64,000 nt of DNA from Desmodus rotundus (lineage: Eukaryota > Chordata > Mammalia > Chiroptera > Phyllostomidae). The translations under genes and the position numbers were made by a program. This document shows positions 39,932 to 52,339 of this stretch, in pieces. Within the stretch, counting starts at the first letter, position 1. Each line of letters begins with the position of its first letter. The stretch is taken from assembly GCF_022682495.2 (NCBI RefSeq), contig NC_071388.1:174931622-174995621 (forward strand), given 5' to 3'. The notes under the pieces are model-generated. The model was not told the DNA's origin. It worked only from the letters and a program-made list of their open reading frames with translations, and made no database searches.

Positions 39932-42171
39932 TATAATAAAGTTATATTTTTTACTGTCTTTTATTCCTAGAGGTCACAACTTGCCACCCCCACTCAATGT
40001 CAAACAGCATTTCAAGTAAATGGCAAATGTATGAAGAAAAAAATAAGAATCTCTTTTAGATCAAAAGTCAGAACTCCAATTTACTTATAGTCACACTGGG
40101 TTAATCAAAGTTACTTTAGTCCCTCCGTCATTATTGAGATCAAAAATCTTTTTGATTTACCAGTCAATGGAAGACGCATGCAACAAAACCGGCTTACTAA
40201 TTAAATCTTGAAGAAATCTAAGTCTGTGAATGCGCTAGAGCTGGATTACTCAGTTGTGACTGAATTTTCCACTTGGTTAAGCATTTATTTCTATAGTGTA
40301 ACCAAAACATTAGGGACTAGAAGGGAAAGATTTGAATAAACCAGAAGAGTGCAACTGCATATGTTGACAAGAACTCTGAGGCTGGTGAGAGATTGTGCTA
40401 CTAAACGCTGTTAGCCATGATCGTAACTTCATGACTGTGTATTATGAGGGCTGTCCCGTGATTCTCATTTGGCTATTGTCAGAGACAGATACCCTACACG
40501 ATCTTGAATAAGCAAATCCTTTCCTTAGTACTCTCCGCTATTTGCCTACATCATTCCTCCTTTCTGGGAGTCAGAGCTTTATTTTTGTTTTTGTTTTTTC
40601 CTATCCCATTTGTCCTAAAGTCTCATTTTCCACTTTTTGTTCAGTAGATATGGTACATTGGTTTTTCATAATCTGCCTGCTCTTTGCCTTTCTTTCTAGT
40701 TCCCCCATCGTTACTCCGAGAGCAGCATGCTGGCCCTCCTCCTTTTCTACAGATGAAGATGGTCCAGAGCTCTCACTTGTTGCTGTCACTTTCACTCATT
40801 ACCTCTCGGTCACAAGCCAACAGCAATGATCTGCTTGCTCGGGCAAGTAAGAAGTGGAGCTCCACCAGTCCAGTTTGCCTCCCAATCACCCTCCCAAAAG
40901 GACATTTGCATTGTGAGGCAAAGAATCACGTAGATGAAAAAACTACTTAAAAACTAAAACCAAAACTAGACAGCTTGCATAACTGTCCATGAGGAATGAT
41001 GCTTTTCTGTTCCCCTAATTCTTAGAAACTTTGGTAGTTTGCAGTACAATTTAGAACATTATCAATTACTAATCATCAATAGGCTTAAGATAATCTTTTA
41101 GGGAATGGGACTTTCTCTTTGCTCATTTATCACCTTACCCTCGCCAGCACACACATAACTTTTCACATAATTCCTTAGAATAGAAATACTTGTTATCTAA
41201 GAGGTAATTTTTAGTAAAATAGACTTTCCTGGGCACTATTCTATATTTCTATTTTTGATGTCTAATATTATTGTTATTTTTCCTGAACATGCTTATATCA
41301 TCCAACTCTTTAGAATCCATGACATTCCAGAAAGATACATATTTGCCATTAAGGATAACCATCATGGGACACTAAAATTTCTTTAATATATGTGATTTCA
41401 AAGTCTCAAGGCTACTTGAAAACTCAGTGTCATTTTAAAGCACTACTTCATCACGTTAGGCTCTGTTCCTCTTGTTTGTTTTTCTTCTTTCCTGTAATGC
41501 TGTTCATCTCTGACCACCACTGTACACAAAAGGAAAACCTGAAAAGCTAGAGAGCATATAAACTCACTCTTCCTCCTTACTTTCTGTGTAGTATTTTTTT
41601 GCACATGATAACTACAAAGCTTTGTGGAATCCCAGGCTGACTGTGTCAGAAATGACAGGGGTCATAGAAGTAATGTCCACCATTAATACAGCTTTCAAAA
41701 TAATCTATGAAATGGCAGGAAAAGCATTTTGTGGAGCTGCTATGGTTAGCCACATCTTAACTTCCAAACCCAAATCTGCAAAGCTACCCTCCGGCAGACA
41801 ATGCTGTTGTTTAAAACAAACAAAGAAACAAGAAAATGTGTTCATGCATAGAAAAGTTTCTATACATTTGACACCTGGGTGCTCAATTTAGGTTTATAAT
41901 TATATTATTCAATTGCCTTCACTTCATTAAATAACATATATATTAAAATCTACCAATATCCTTATGGTAGATTTTCTCTTTCTTTGAGAAGTGATTTGAA
42001 ATGCAAAAAGACATAGAATAAGAGTAATGCATACTTTGTATGAAGGAATAAGAGGCTTGCCTAGCCAATATATAGTCTGAATTATTTATCTCAAGATAAC
42101 AGAAAAAGCAAGAGACATAATTTTTGGATTTAGAATTCATTCAGCAGGCCGAAGGAGGATCACATACATAC

Positions 42172-42301
42172 CTGTGGCACATGATCCTTCAGACATCACA
42201 AGTATCTCACTCTGCTGTTTGCAGGCAGCCTGCCGCAGGTAACACTCATTCTGGTAGCTCTCCCCATTGGAGCCACACACAGGCACGTAGTCATTGTTGC
42301 A
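42172..42301 (-). CDS. TMEFF2: TMEFF2 coding exon 3 (Kazal half of follistatin module 1)
   Basis: The exon is 130 nt and encodes residues 95-137 (CNNDYVPVCGSNGESYQNEC to EGSCAT) plus one base. It carries Cys95, 103, 114, 121 and 135; with the five cysteines of exon 2 this makes the full ten-cysteine follistatin pattern. The Kazal-type signature is visible as C103-x6-Y110-x3-C114-x6-C121. Follistatin modules in this family are implicated in binding TGF-beta-type ligands. The acceptor is TTTCTCAG/TGC and the donor is ACAG/GTATGT. Intron 3 is phase 1. Residue 130 is Met here; from memory the human residue is Val. No disruption is seen. Confidence 0.97.
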
Positions 42302-44870
42302 CTGAGAAACACACAGAAATAATCCTATGGTTAGTACTGGAGTCCGCGGGCCTCTGACTTCTTGAACAAAAATAATCATTTACAATAGAAAGCTCTTGTC
42401 TTCCTTTTCAGTGATCCTCATTGTATCCAATAAGTATTTGACCTTGTAAGGGAATCATGCAAAGAAACACAAAAGCAATGTCAAGTCAGCCAACCAGTCA
42501 TTTAATTCAGATAGGAAAAAAAAAAAGCTGCTAAATTGATCGGGCAATTCCAACAAAGTGATCACAGAAGCAATACTAAAAAAAGATACCAACAAATATA
42601 TCAATATTATTTAATACTCTTTTTGGAAAAAATAAAACATGCTACAATATTAAAGCTTTTCAAAAATAGGCAATGTCCATGTTTGGAGATCAAAAATGTA
42701 TAACTGAAATGCCAGAGAATTGTTACCCTTTAGCATGTTTTTTCTCTGTTGGATTTTAATCTTTATTTCTAAGTATTTGGATAAGACATTTGGATTACTA
42801 CTCAATTTTCATTGTATCATTATATCATGGGATAACGATGTAGATACAGTACAGAGAGAAATAGACTGAAATACAGGAAAAAATTCAACAACTACTATAA
42901 ACTTCACTGACTATTCAAAAGTATGACTATCAATATATTTCACAAAGAGAAAAGTTCACTTTAAAAACAGTCATTGCATAAAAGTACACATTTTACAATG
43001 GAAAATAGGCAACCTACAGGGCATACTCCTCATAGTACAGTCACAACCTAAGGCATTAGAGACACCTGGCTGAGTCTGGCACCTGCTAACTGTGCCAGAG
43101 ATGTGATTACCTCGTGCTTACTACCACACATTGCTTCACTGACTAGTTATAACCCAAACAGTGACAGAGACGATTATTTGTAAATACCCGTGCCAGAAAC
43201 CGAGTAAAGCAAACCATACATACACATGTATGTGAGAACGCTTTGCTGTCTTCTGCATCTTATTAAAATATTTGGATATTTAATGTGTCATAAATGCATA
43301 ATACTTTGTATTAAACCAATGGTCTAGTGCAATGGCTAGAAAAGTTTTAATATACATGATAATAAACCTAAAGTTCTATCATAAGTCAAATTCAACTCAG
43401 GGATTTATCCTGAGGTTTATATTGTACTCTATTGCCTAACAATATCTGTACTTTCTCCTCCCCAGTCAACCATCTTGCTCTTTGCCTTCATGTAATATAG
43501 GATTAATCATCCTAATAATTTCAAGTAGTATAAGCCAATGTTCTCTGAAATGCAAGTCACTTTAGGTGCTTTACTTTGTATTAATTAATGAAAAACTTAA
43601 ATACAATGTTTTACTAGCAGTGATATATTTTTCTGTCACTAGTAAATCCAAATTCTATGACACTAATATTATGATCACCATAATTGCTAGCAAGGTGATT
43701 TAGATACTAAATCATATTCATTTAAATATTATTATAGTATGATTTAAAATTTTAAAATAAGATGTATTTTATAAATCCTCTTTATTTCAACAGTTTCTAA
43801 CTCAGACATTCTGGAAGCCCTCTGTACAACAATTCCTTTCTACAGTTACACTGCTGGCTCCCAGACTCAGTCCGTCTACATGATTATATTTTAAACACAC
43901 AGTTTTGATTGGAACTTTTTGCTGATGAGGATCTATAATTCAATAGCAATTCACTTCTGACCAGGTGATACATGTGTAGGCATAGCTTTCCATATGTTTT
44001 CCAAATATATATGCTTATATCTGAAAACTGACCAACTGAAGGATTGGACATCTTCATCATTACTGAAGAAAACAGGCAATAGCAAAATGTCAATGAAGAG
44101 CTGAATTTTCCAAGAGCAGTGCTAAGGAGACAACGCCACGTAAATGGTCAGAACCATGGCCAGGTGGTTGGATGGGGTGCTTGACAAAGGTGGTGTGTTC
44201 ATGACCAGAGACAGGAGAATACAAGGGAGATTTATGAGAACTCGCTAACACTACGATGGTATCTGGGCACATGGAGGGGAGACTATACAGAAGTAGACAG
44301 CTGGCAACATGATATTCAGTAGACTTGCAAACCCTTTCAGTAGACAGAAGAGAGTCCTAATCAGTGCAGAGGACTGGACTACTTAGCTTCTTATGCTGGG
44401 TTCCTAGCATTCTTGTCATGGTTATCTTTTAATCTCTATTCCCAATTTTGGTTGCAATACTTTGTGTGTTGATTATTGGCATCCACATTTTCTTCTCTCT
44501 GATTCCAAGAATTGCCCTGTTTATCATTCTCATCTATTTCTGCAGATTACTCAGATGTAGTGAGTGGACTGGAAGTGAGGTGTGGGAGGTATTTATTATC
44601 TCTGTCAAGTGCTAGTACATAATGCTGATGTGCATCTTAAAATATGAAATAAATGGATAAAATACTCATATGTCACTTCTGAAGGATGGAGCAAGCCAAA
44701 TGTGAGCAATGCTAAAAACAGAGCTACTAAGTTCCAAGCACAAGCCAACAGGGAGATTTGTAAGGAGCTGAAAAGAGTTCAACTGTAGATTATCAGCAAG
44801 ATGGTTTTTGCCCTTTAGTACCATGACTTGCACTCATCAATATGAGTAACACAGAGGAAGCATACCCTGC

Positions 44871-45082
44871 CAGGGGTGTCCAACCTTTTTGCATCTCTGG
44901 GCCACACTGGAAGAACAAGAGTTGTCTTGGGCCACACATTTAAATGCATTGCGACATGTAATCACAAAAAAAAATCTCATAATGTTTCAAGTAAATTAAA
45001 ACATTGTGACTTTGTGTTGGGCTGCATTCATGGCCACCCTGGGCCACACGGAGCCTGCGGGGCTGCAGGTTGGACACGCCTG
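44871..45082 (+). mobile_element. hAT-like MITE (MER30-type appearance)
   Basis: A 212-bp unit with terminal inverted repeats CAGGGGTGTCCAACC and, inverted, CAGGCGTGTCCAACC (14 of 15 match). The inside has repeated cctgggccacac motifs, familiar from non-autonomous hAT elements in mammals. No convincing 8-bp target duplication was found. The family name is from memory and uncertain. Confidence 0.75.
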
Positions 45083-45459
45083 TAACAATTAAGTCTCAGG
45101 AGCAGAAACCTAGTCCCAGGTTTTCCCACTTCTCTCACTGCCTTGGTGTAGGATTGTGTGTATATTACTCACCAATTAAATGTTTAACAAGTTTATAGCT
45201 CAGTTCCCCCAGGGGATTAGAAGAGTTGTGTTTTTAAAACACTTTGCAATATTCATTTATAAAAAGAAATAAAAATGATTTGCCTCTCATGATATATATT
45301 TTAACTAGTAGAGTCGCCACCATCTAAAATCGACACTAAAACATGCATGTCTACAATTAGAAAAATAAAGGAAAACAGGATAACCCTAGTATAAAAATAG
45401 GCTAACTACTACATTAAAATGTGTCAAGTTGTTGGAAATAGTTTCTAGTGGTAACCATG

Positions 45460-45590
45460 ATGCTGCTCAGTTTCAGATGAAGGGACATATTCAGATGTTA
45501 AGTGACTTGCGAAAGGCTACATAGTTGGCTGGTAAGAGAAAAAACAAGATTCAGGCCCAGATGGTTAGGCCCATAAATGTATGTGTTGTA
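45460..45590 (-). mobile_element. MIR fragment
   Basis: Antisense core: ttaagtgacttgcgaaaggc, tacatagttggctggtaaga. Confidence 0.6.
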
Positions 45591-46149
45591 CAAACTTCCT
45601 CTCAGGGAAAAAGTGATTCTATTTTTTGTAAGATGTTTTAAAATCTTAAATTTACTTTACAAATATGTGTTTTTTAGAATGATTTTGTTCCAAAATGCCC
45701 ACATTGCTTAAGAAAACAGCTCCATGCCATACTGGTCGATGCAATGACTTGATACTCTAGAATATATGGAATTCATTTTGCTACAAATTACCAAAAAATT
45801 TATGTGAGAAGTTTTTCATATGATTTATACTTGTTTGGTCAATAAGAATTTTATTTAGCTGAGATTTCAGCATCCAGAAACTATGCATAACTTATATTTT
45901 ATATATTGTCTACACCTTCCACACAGTCTGGCATGTAGAAGGTTCTCTACAGATGTTAAGTGAATTCTGTTATATTCCTACTTGTCAAAGGTTTAGGGAT
46001 AATGACTTAGAATACGGTATGTTTCCTGCTCAAAAGAGAACAAGATAAAAAACCTGCATATCTCCCAATCCTTTGATCATTCCATAGGTCTCTTTTATTT
46101 CTCTGTTACTACATTTCCTTATATGGAAACATTTTTATGGTTTTAAGAG

Positions 46150-46515
46150 TGGGCAGTTCTGTGACTAGGGGCAAAGGGACTCTGTGACTTCCGAGACTAG
46201 AGACTAGGTCATTACAGGATACAGCTTCTACCTGGCTCTTCCTGTCTCTCAGGATGCCTGCCTGAAACCCAGCCACTGTGCTGTGAGGAAGCCCAAACTA
46301 GCCCACACAGTTAGATCCCATGGAAAAGGACCAAAGTTCCCAGCTGACAGTCAGACATAAGAGTGAGAACTCTGAGATAAGTATAGAACCAAACCTCTGA
46401 GCTCCCTGCCTCACCTAGGTTAATGCCAGAGGGAGCAGAGGTGAGCTGATACCATTAAGCCATGTCCAATTGCAAATTCTTGAACAAAATAGTGTTCACT
46501 GTTTTGTGTCACTAA
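46150..46515 (+). mobile_element. MLT1-like MaLR LTR remnant
   Basis: Characteristic motifs are cccagccactgtgctgtgag, aagcccaaactagcccacac, cccagctgacagtcagacat and the tail ccattaagccatgtcc near 46455. This is the order found in MLT1 LTRs of the non-coding ERVL-MaLR group. No internal viral gene is attached. Confidence 0.65.
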
Positions 46516-46589
46516 TTCTGGAAAATTTGTTAGGTGAAGTCTTAGTAAGTAGGAAAATTGCAGATCTAAAGCATGGCTTATTAAATAGG

Positions 46590-46740
46590 TTTTCAGGAAC
46601 AACTACAAAGGACACATGGATAAAACCAAGGGGTGGGGGTGGAAGCAAGGGAGGGAGGTGGGTTTGGCTGGGGTGGGGGAGCGTGGTGGAGGGTAAATGC
46701 AGACAACTGTAATTGAACAACAATAAAATAATTAAAAATA
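46590..46740 (+). mobile_element. L1 3' UTR fragment
   Basis: About 150 bp: aaaggacacatggataaaac, a G-rich run and aattgaacaacaataaaata. It is close in sequence to the 2968-3207 copy, so both belong to one subfamily. It lies just after the MLT1-like LTR in intron 2. No clear target duplication was seen. Confidence 0.87.
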
Positions 46741-46848
46741 TGTTTAATATTTGAAACAATTAATATGCATAAGGCTTCATCATATTTTAAAATTATAATG
46801 TGATAATTGATACTTATTTGGCCAGTGCAATATATGAAAAACTATATG

Positions 46849-46975
46849 CCTTCTTTTCTTCCCTCCGTCCTTCCTTCCTTCTTTCTTTCTTTCCTCCTTT
46901 CATCCATCTTCCCATTTATCCATCTCTACATCCATCCATCCATCCATCTGTTCATTCATCCACCCACCAACTGTT
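46849..46975 (+). repeat. Pyrimidine tract (TTCC/TTTC)n passing into (CATC)n
   Basis: A run of ccttccttccttctttcttt grades into catccatccatccatccatc. Compound simple repeat in intron 2. Confidence 0.95.
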
Positions 46976-47224
46976 TCTAAATCTTCATACCCACAAATGA
47001 TTTACCAGATTGACCAGCACACCATTTGCTATATAGATAGGAATGTAGGATACATGAAGCTGAAGCCCATTTCTGAAACTCATATCATCACCTAAGAATT
47101 AGTTGAACTACTTTTGATATTAAAAGTTCTCCACAATAAATTTGTACTTTTGTAGTTGCTACTGATGTTTTTATTTGCATATATCATGTCCTGGAAAAAA
47201 AATAGATTTGGTGTCAAAGGATTT

Positions 47225-47340
47225 CAATTCTTGCTTTAGGATCACCACTCAGTGGTAAGTTATTTGTATTTATGGGCCTTAACTTCCTCATCTTTAATAA
47301 GAGAAAATAACTATTTCACTCAGTTTGAGAAATAAATGCG
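47225..47340 (+). mobile_element. MIR-like fragment
   Basis: ggccttaacttcctcatctt and taagagaaaataactatttc recall the MIR core; it abuts the Tigger remnant. Confidence 0.45.
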
Positions 47341-47346
47341 ATCCAG

Positions 47347-47930
47347 CAGTCCCTCCTTATCCATGGCGTCAGTTACCTGCAGTTAACACCAGTTCAAAAA
47401 TATGAAATTGAAAATTCTCAAAATAAACAATTCATTACTTCTAAGTTGTGTGCTTTTCTGAATAGTGTGATAAAATCTCAGGCCAACCCACTCCATCCCA
47501 CTGCGATGTGAATCACCCCTCTGCCCAGTGTGTCCACGCCGTACACGCTCCCTGCCCCTTAGTCACTTATTAGTTGTCCTGGTTATCAGATCAACTGTGG
47601 AGGTACCACGGTGCCTGTGTCCAAATCACTCTTATTTTCCTTAATAATGACCCCAAAGTTCAAGAGCAGTGGTGTTGGCAATTCAGAGATGACAAAGAGA
47701 GGCCATAAAGTGCTTTCTTTAAGTGGAAGGGTGAATACAGCAGAGTAAGATATTTTGTGTGTGAAAGAAAACAGATTAACATAATCTGTATTTATTGTTG
47801 TTAATCCCTTACTGTGCCTCATTTATAAATCAAACTGTCATAGGTATGTATATGTAGGAAAAGGCATAGTAATGTATAGGGTTTAGTATTATCACTAGTT
47901 CCAGTCCCATGAGGATATGAGGGTCTACTG
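47347..47930 (+). mobile_element. Tigger (pogo-like) DNA transposon remnant
   Basis: Left terminus CAGTCCCTCCTTATCCATGG and right terminus (inverted, CAGTAGACCCTCATATCC) form diverged terminal inverted repeats, with TA after the right end. Between them, near 47648, lies a start of a pogo-type transposase frame (MTPKFKSSGVGNSEMTKRGH, plus strand) that decays after about 30 codons. At 584 bp it is an internally deleted copy of an old mammalian family. Confidence 0.85.
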
Positions 47931-48634
47931 TAATATGTTTGAAAGGTAGAATACATTTATTTTAAATCATCTAAAAGAGGTGAAGGCAACTACATGTTCA
48001 CTTTAGTGCTTCAACAATAATCCAAATTGGAAAACATTATAGGTTATAAAGACACACGCCCATTTATCTTTGACATTTCTCTCTCAGCCAAAAAGATCAT
48101 AGTTGTATCTTATTTAAATGAAAGAATTATGACCTCATGTCTTTCAGAATAGCACAAAGAAAAATAGATTTTCAGAACATCTCTCTTTTCATCGGATACT
48201 GGGAACTAAAAAACAGCAACAAATTCATTGAAAAGTATTGGAAAGGACTGACTCAGGATACTCCTGACCAAAACCAGCTTATCTGTTATTTTCAGTATGA
48301 CTTGTACATTTTCTTTGATCATCAACTTGATTCAGCCACTCTAGATTCGTGGTTTCTGCAGAGTCTAATTTTTCCTCTACAGAAATGTTTATTTTTCTCC
48401 TGACACACTGACAACAATTGTAAAGCACAAGCTAATAGCAGCAGTAATCTAGTAACAAACTTAAAATGTTACAGGCATTAGGAAAAGAAAATTTACATTT
48501 TAGTTTCTGATTTAAACTTGCAGTCATTACCGCCCCCCCCCCAACTACTCCACTCAACAATGATTTAACTTAATGACAAATTTAACTGGTTGACCAATGC
48601 ATGAAAAACACGAATACATTTGTTGATAAAAGTT

Positions 48635-48656
48635 TTTTGGTAAAATTTTACCAAAA
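48635..48656. repeat. Perfect 22-bp palindrome
   Basis: TTTTGGTAAAA followed directly by its reverse complement TTTTACCAAAA, no spacer. Confidence 0.97.
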
Positions 48657-49742
48657 TCCTTTGTGGAACCTGAAAACTGAGTACCATTTCTTTAATAAGA
48701 AAATTATAAATTTCCTTTCAGTAGCATGCATCCACTTAGAATTTTGTGAACTCTTTTTTTTTTCTTTGTGAAATCTTGTTAGAATTATGGCTTCCCATTT
48801 GAGAAATATTCTTCTTGATCCATTTTACACTGTTTATGAGCTCACTTCTTATGTCCACCCTTGGTTATGAAAATAAGAGAAATTTATAGGAATCTCACAT
48901 TGAAAGCAGAAGAAATCCACAAAATCCTGTAGGCCATTAATTAATGAATCACCCAACTGCATTTTTCCCTTAGTTAACATTTGGGGAAAGAATGAATTGG
49001 AGAGTTCTCATGCTCTCTCTCTCTCTCGTGCAGTTTCTCATGCAGTTCATTGAAAGACCATAATTACATTGTCAGTGTAGCTGGAGGCCTTACAGGTTGG
49101 TGCCACATGCATATTAAATATGCAAGTATATGTTTGTAACACTATGGAATTGTCTAAAATATTACAGTATGGTCATAGCAATACTTACCCACCAGGAGGT
49201 AGTGTGCTTTACAAGTATCAGTTTTACTGCTTTTTTTAGAAAGAAAAAAAATACTGTCCAAGAAGCTTTTAGATTATCTATAAGCCAAAGTATATTTAAT
49301 TGTAAATTTTCTTAACTCTCTCATAGAAAGATTGAATTTGATCTAAAATACTTAAACTTCATCAATAATCTAAATATTATACATAATAAATATTTAAACC
49401 TGAATTTGATTTTAATGTTTTTATTTGCTCTATATCCTTTCAATTTTTTTTTTAGTTTTGCTTACAATCTTGGAAGAGTTTCTGCTGATCCCACGTAGTT
49501 TGTTTATGCACAGAGAACTCATGTGTATGTAAAGTAATTCACTAGCACTCAGAGGTGAATATGACATTAGTATTACATTGATGATATTTGAAGGTATATA
49601 TGATTATGTAAACATTTTGAGAGAAATGAAGTTTGTAATTTACATGATAGAAAACATTTGTTAGATGATGACTATAATAATGACAGTGAGTTCTATTTTT
49701 TAATAGTTACTAATAATCTAGTTTTGATGGTAACATTGCTAT

Positions 49743-49743
<1 letters not shown>

Positions 49744-49777
<34 letters not shown>
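49744..49777 (+). repeat. (TC)n microsatellite
   Basis: About 17 uninterrupted TC units in TMEFF2 intron 2. Confidence 0.98.
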
Positions 49778-49779
<2 letters not shown>

Positions 49780-50415
49780 ATTTTTATTTATTTTTTAACA
49801 TGAGCCAAAGTACATCTTTCTCATGTTCACGAAATCACTTGTGGCTATTTGTGCTCTTTTGGATTTCTGGGAGATTCAGTTTTAATTGAATATGGCACCT
49901 ATGGAGCATTGACACATATGAACAAACTCCATGATTTCTAAAACTTGCACAGTAGTTTTGAAGTCACATCAAGAAGGAGTTCATTGAAAAACTTAACCAG
50001 ATTGCCAAGATAATAAAACCCAAGACCGTTAAAAGAGAAAAATATGATCAAAAGATGATAGTCCCAACCAAAACCAGCAAAACTACAAATCCACGCTTCT
50101 TATCCACTGGTTGTTGACTATTACCTTCAGTATTTGGCTTATAAAATGCATGCTAAAAGAATCACAGAAACATAACTTTCCTTTGACAACCCAAACCTTT
50201 GTGCCTCTATGGCATTTATGACTGTGGCATATGCACTTCTCCCCAAAAACTATGTCTTCTTGACATCAGCTGGCTCTCTCACCAGCACTTTGCTTGGTGC
50301 CAGCTTTCCTCTTAGCTTGCATAGCTATAAATTGCCAAGTGATGGGTTATAAAGGGAGATCCTTGCTTTGTAGTCTCCTTAACGAATTAGAAGGTGCAAA
50401 TACCAGACTTCTTAC

Positions 50416-50525
50416 CTTGAACTGACAGACGCAAGTCACAGTGTCTCCAATTCTTAAACATTCCCCATCAAATTTACAGGTGTTGGTATCACAGAGGAAG
50501 AGATCATTTTCTCTGTCATCATAAC
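50416..50525 (-). CDS. TMEFF2: TMEFF2 coding exon 2 (first half of follistatin module 1)
   Basis: The exon is 110 nt and encodes residues 58-94 (GYDDRENDLFLC to CVCQFK). It supplies Cys69, 74, 80, 89 and 91, the EGF-like N-terminal half of a follistatin domain. The acceptor reads TTTGAG/GTTATG and the donor AAG/GTAAGA. The incoming phase 1 codon joins G from exon 1 to GT for Gly58, and the exon ends on a complete codon (phase 0 intron 2). No stop or frameshift is present and the translation agrees with the known TMEFF2 protein at every residue I can recall, so the exon looks under strong constraint. The acceptor pyrimidine tract is weak and interrupted by purines. Confidence 0.96.
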
Positions 50526-52290
50526 CTCAAATTTAAAGAAAATATCCCAGTCATTTAAAAATGTTATAGACTTTAAGAAAAAAATAGTGATATCTTGAAA
50601 CTTTAAAAGAATTAACCAAAAATTTAATTCTGACAACCACATATGTATTGCAAGGTCATTCTACTGATAATCTAAAAAAAATCTTGTTAAGTAATCAGTA
50701 TTTGTTTTTCTTCAGCAGTTCCTTTCAAGTCAATTCTCTCTTAATATCCTTTTTTGGTTTGTTTGTTTGATAGTGCTATTTTACTTTAGCTTGGCAATGC
50801 TGAATGAATGAATGTTCAATGTTTGCTTCCTTATTTTTTTTCAAGTGGACTATAGTTTATGACCCCCACTCTCCACATTTTATTTAAAAAACTGGTGATA
50901 GTCCCTGAGGGCCTTTTTACCATTTCTGTATCTTTAATCATTCTTTTGCTTTATAGCCTGAAACAACCTCTTATCTGGAATTTCTCCAGACAAAGAGGAA
51001 ACAAAGCCCCAATAATAAAGATAAACAGGCACAGTGTTTTCTGTGATGGTCTGTCTGGCTCAAATGAAGATTGATCACCTCTAAGGTAACAGGGGTGGGG
51101 GAGGTGGGGGTGCCAGGTTCTTGACAGTCAGCCTGGAAAACCAGTTCATTCTCTTTAGTTTCTGCAGACCCCTTTAAGATAAGATAGACTAATAGTGAAT
51201 TTCTTCACTGCCAACCTCAATTTCACATTTAAGTTAGTTATTTCCTAAAACAATACTACAGTTAGGGATGAAGCAAACTCGTCATGTGGACTACAAAGCT
51301 ATCAACATTTCAAATAATAGATTTTACAGGTTGTTTAATGTTCCTCTGATAAAGTACTTGAAAAGTGATTAGGCACCTGCTAAGTGGAAATTTGTCTTTC
51401 TTGAATAACATAATGCACATGTGAACCACAAGTAAGTTAAAACATGTTGAGTTTTATAAAAATGCCAAATTTAGAAATTGTTAAAAACAGAACAAAGGCA
51501 ATCTATTGACCCAAATCTAATTGGGTTGCAAAACTTAACTTGTATTTAAAAAGCACAAATTACAATGATGTACAAATTTTTTCCTCACGGAATTTATATC
51601 ACTAACAACCCAGGACTACATATTCTTTCATCCTGTAAGTTACAGTTGGTTATTACGTTTTCTCCAAAGTTACATACACTTCTCACATTCATCCTTTGAA
51701 AGCTGCTTTATTTACAGCCAGATTTAACTACAGAAGGATCACATTTAGAGAAGATGAAAAATCACATACACAGTAGCTAAAACTAGAACATATCACACCT
51801 AGGGAACAATACCAACGCGTGTTAATGGAGTTGAAAATGCCAGTGAAATCACACCACAACCCCTCCTGGTATACTAAGGGCTGTCATACTGAAACGTGAA
51901 GCCAGCTCAGAGTGCAGCAACTTCCATCCGCGGGCCCTATTTCATTCGGAGGTTTCAGCAAAGCCAAGCCTGCCAAGCTCTGGCGTTCAGACTCTGAAGA
52001 GACCCAAGCGAGAAGGAAGAGCGCCTGATTCACTCCTAGGAAGTCTGCTCAGAAATGGAGGAGTCAGCGCCCAAGGGGTCGGTTCGGTTCTCCGCGTGGT
52101 TGCCTGTGAGCCTGGCTGGCCTTGGTCATGCCCACCCCGTCCTGGGAGACCTAGGAATGACTGTTTTTCAACTTCCCTCCACCATCTAGGAGCTTTCGGA
52201 GGCAAGAGAGAGGCATCTGTGGGCTGCCAAAACAATGTCTTTTGCAGCCAAGGAGAGAGAGGGAGGGAGGTGAGGGGGGAGAGGGGGGGG

Positions 52291-52339
<49 letters not shown>

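Larger units (their letters stand above)
37341..42171 (-). other. TMEFF2: TMEFF2 intron 3
   Basis: A 4,831-bp phase 1 intron from GTATGT to TCTCCCAG. The only clear insertion is a mariner-like MITE at 39824-39931, plus a weak MIR-like stretch near 39165-39325. The rest (37341-39160 and 39950-42171) is AT-rich single-copy-looking DNA with no exon recognised. Confidence 0.9.
42302..50415 (-). other. TMEFF2: TMEFF2 intron 2
   Basis: An 8,114-bp phase 0 intron between GTAAGA and TTTCTCAG. It contains a hAT-like MITE (44871-45082), an MLT1-like LTR (about 46150-46515), a truncated L1 end (about 46590-46740), a Tigger remnant (47347-47930) and simple repeats. I saw nothing recognisable in 42302-44870, nor in 47931-50415 beyond a (TC)n run, a C-tract and a 22-bp palindrome. 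Confidence 0.9.

Noticed and set aside
41945..41975. 11-bp inverted repeat (AAAATCTACCA / TGGTAGATTTT, 9-bp loop)
   Set aside because: Short and AT-rich; expected by chance at this window size.
42137..42379. 80-codon ORF over exon 3
   Set aside because: Only the middle (42172-42301) is exon; the ends are intron read-through.
46860..46975. CRISPR-like short periodic repeats
   Set aside because: They are tetranucleotide simple repeats without spacers, in a vertebrate intron.
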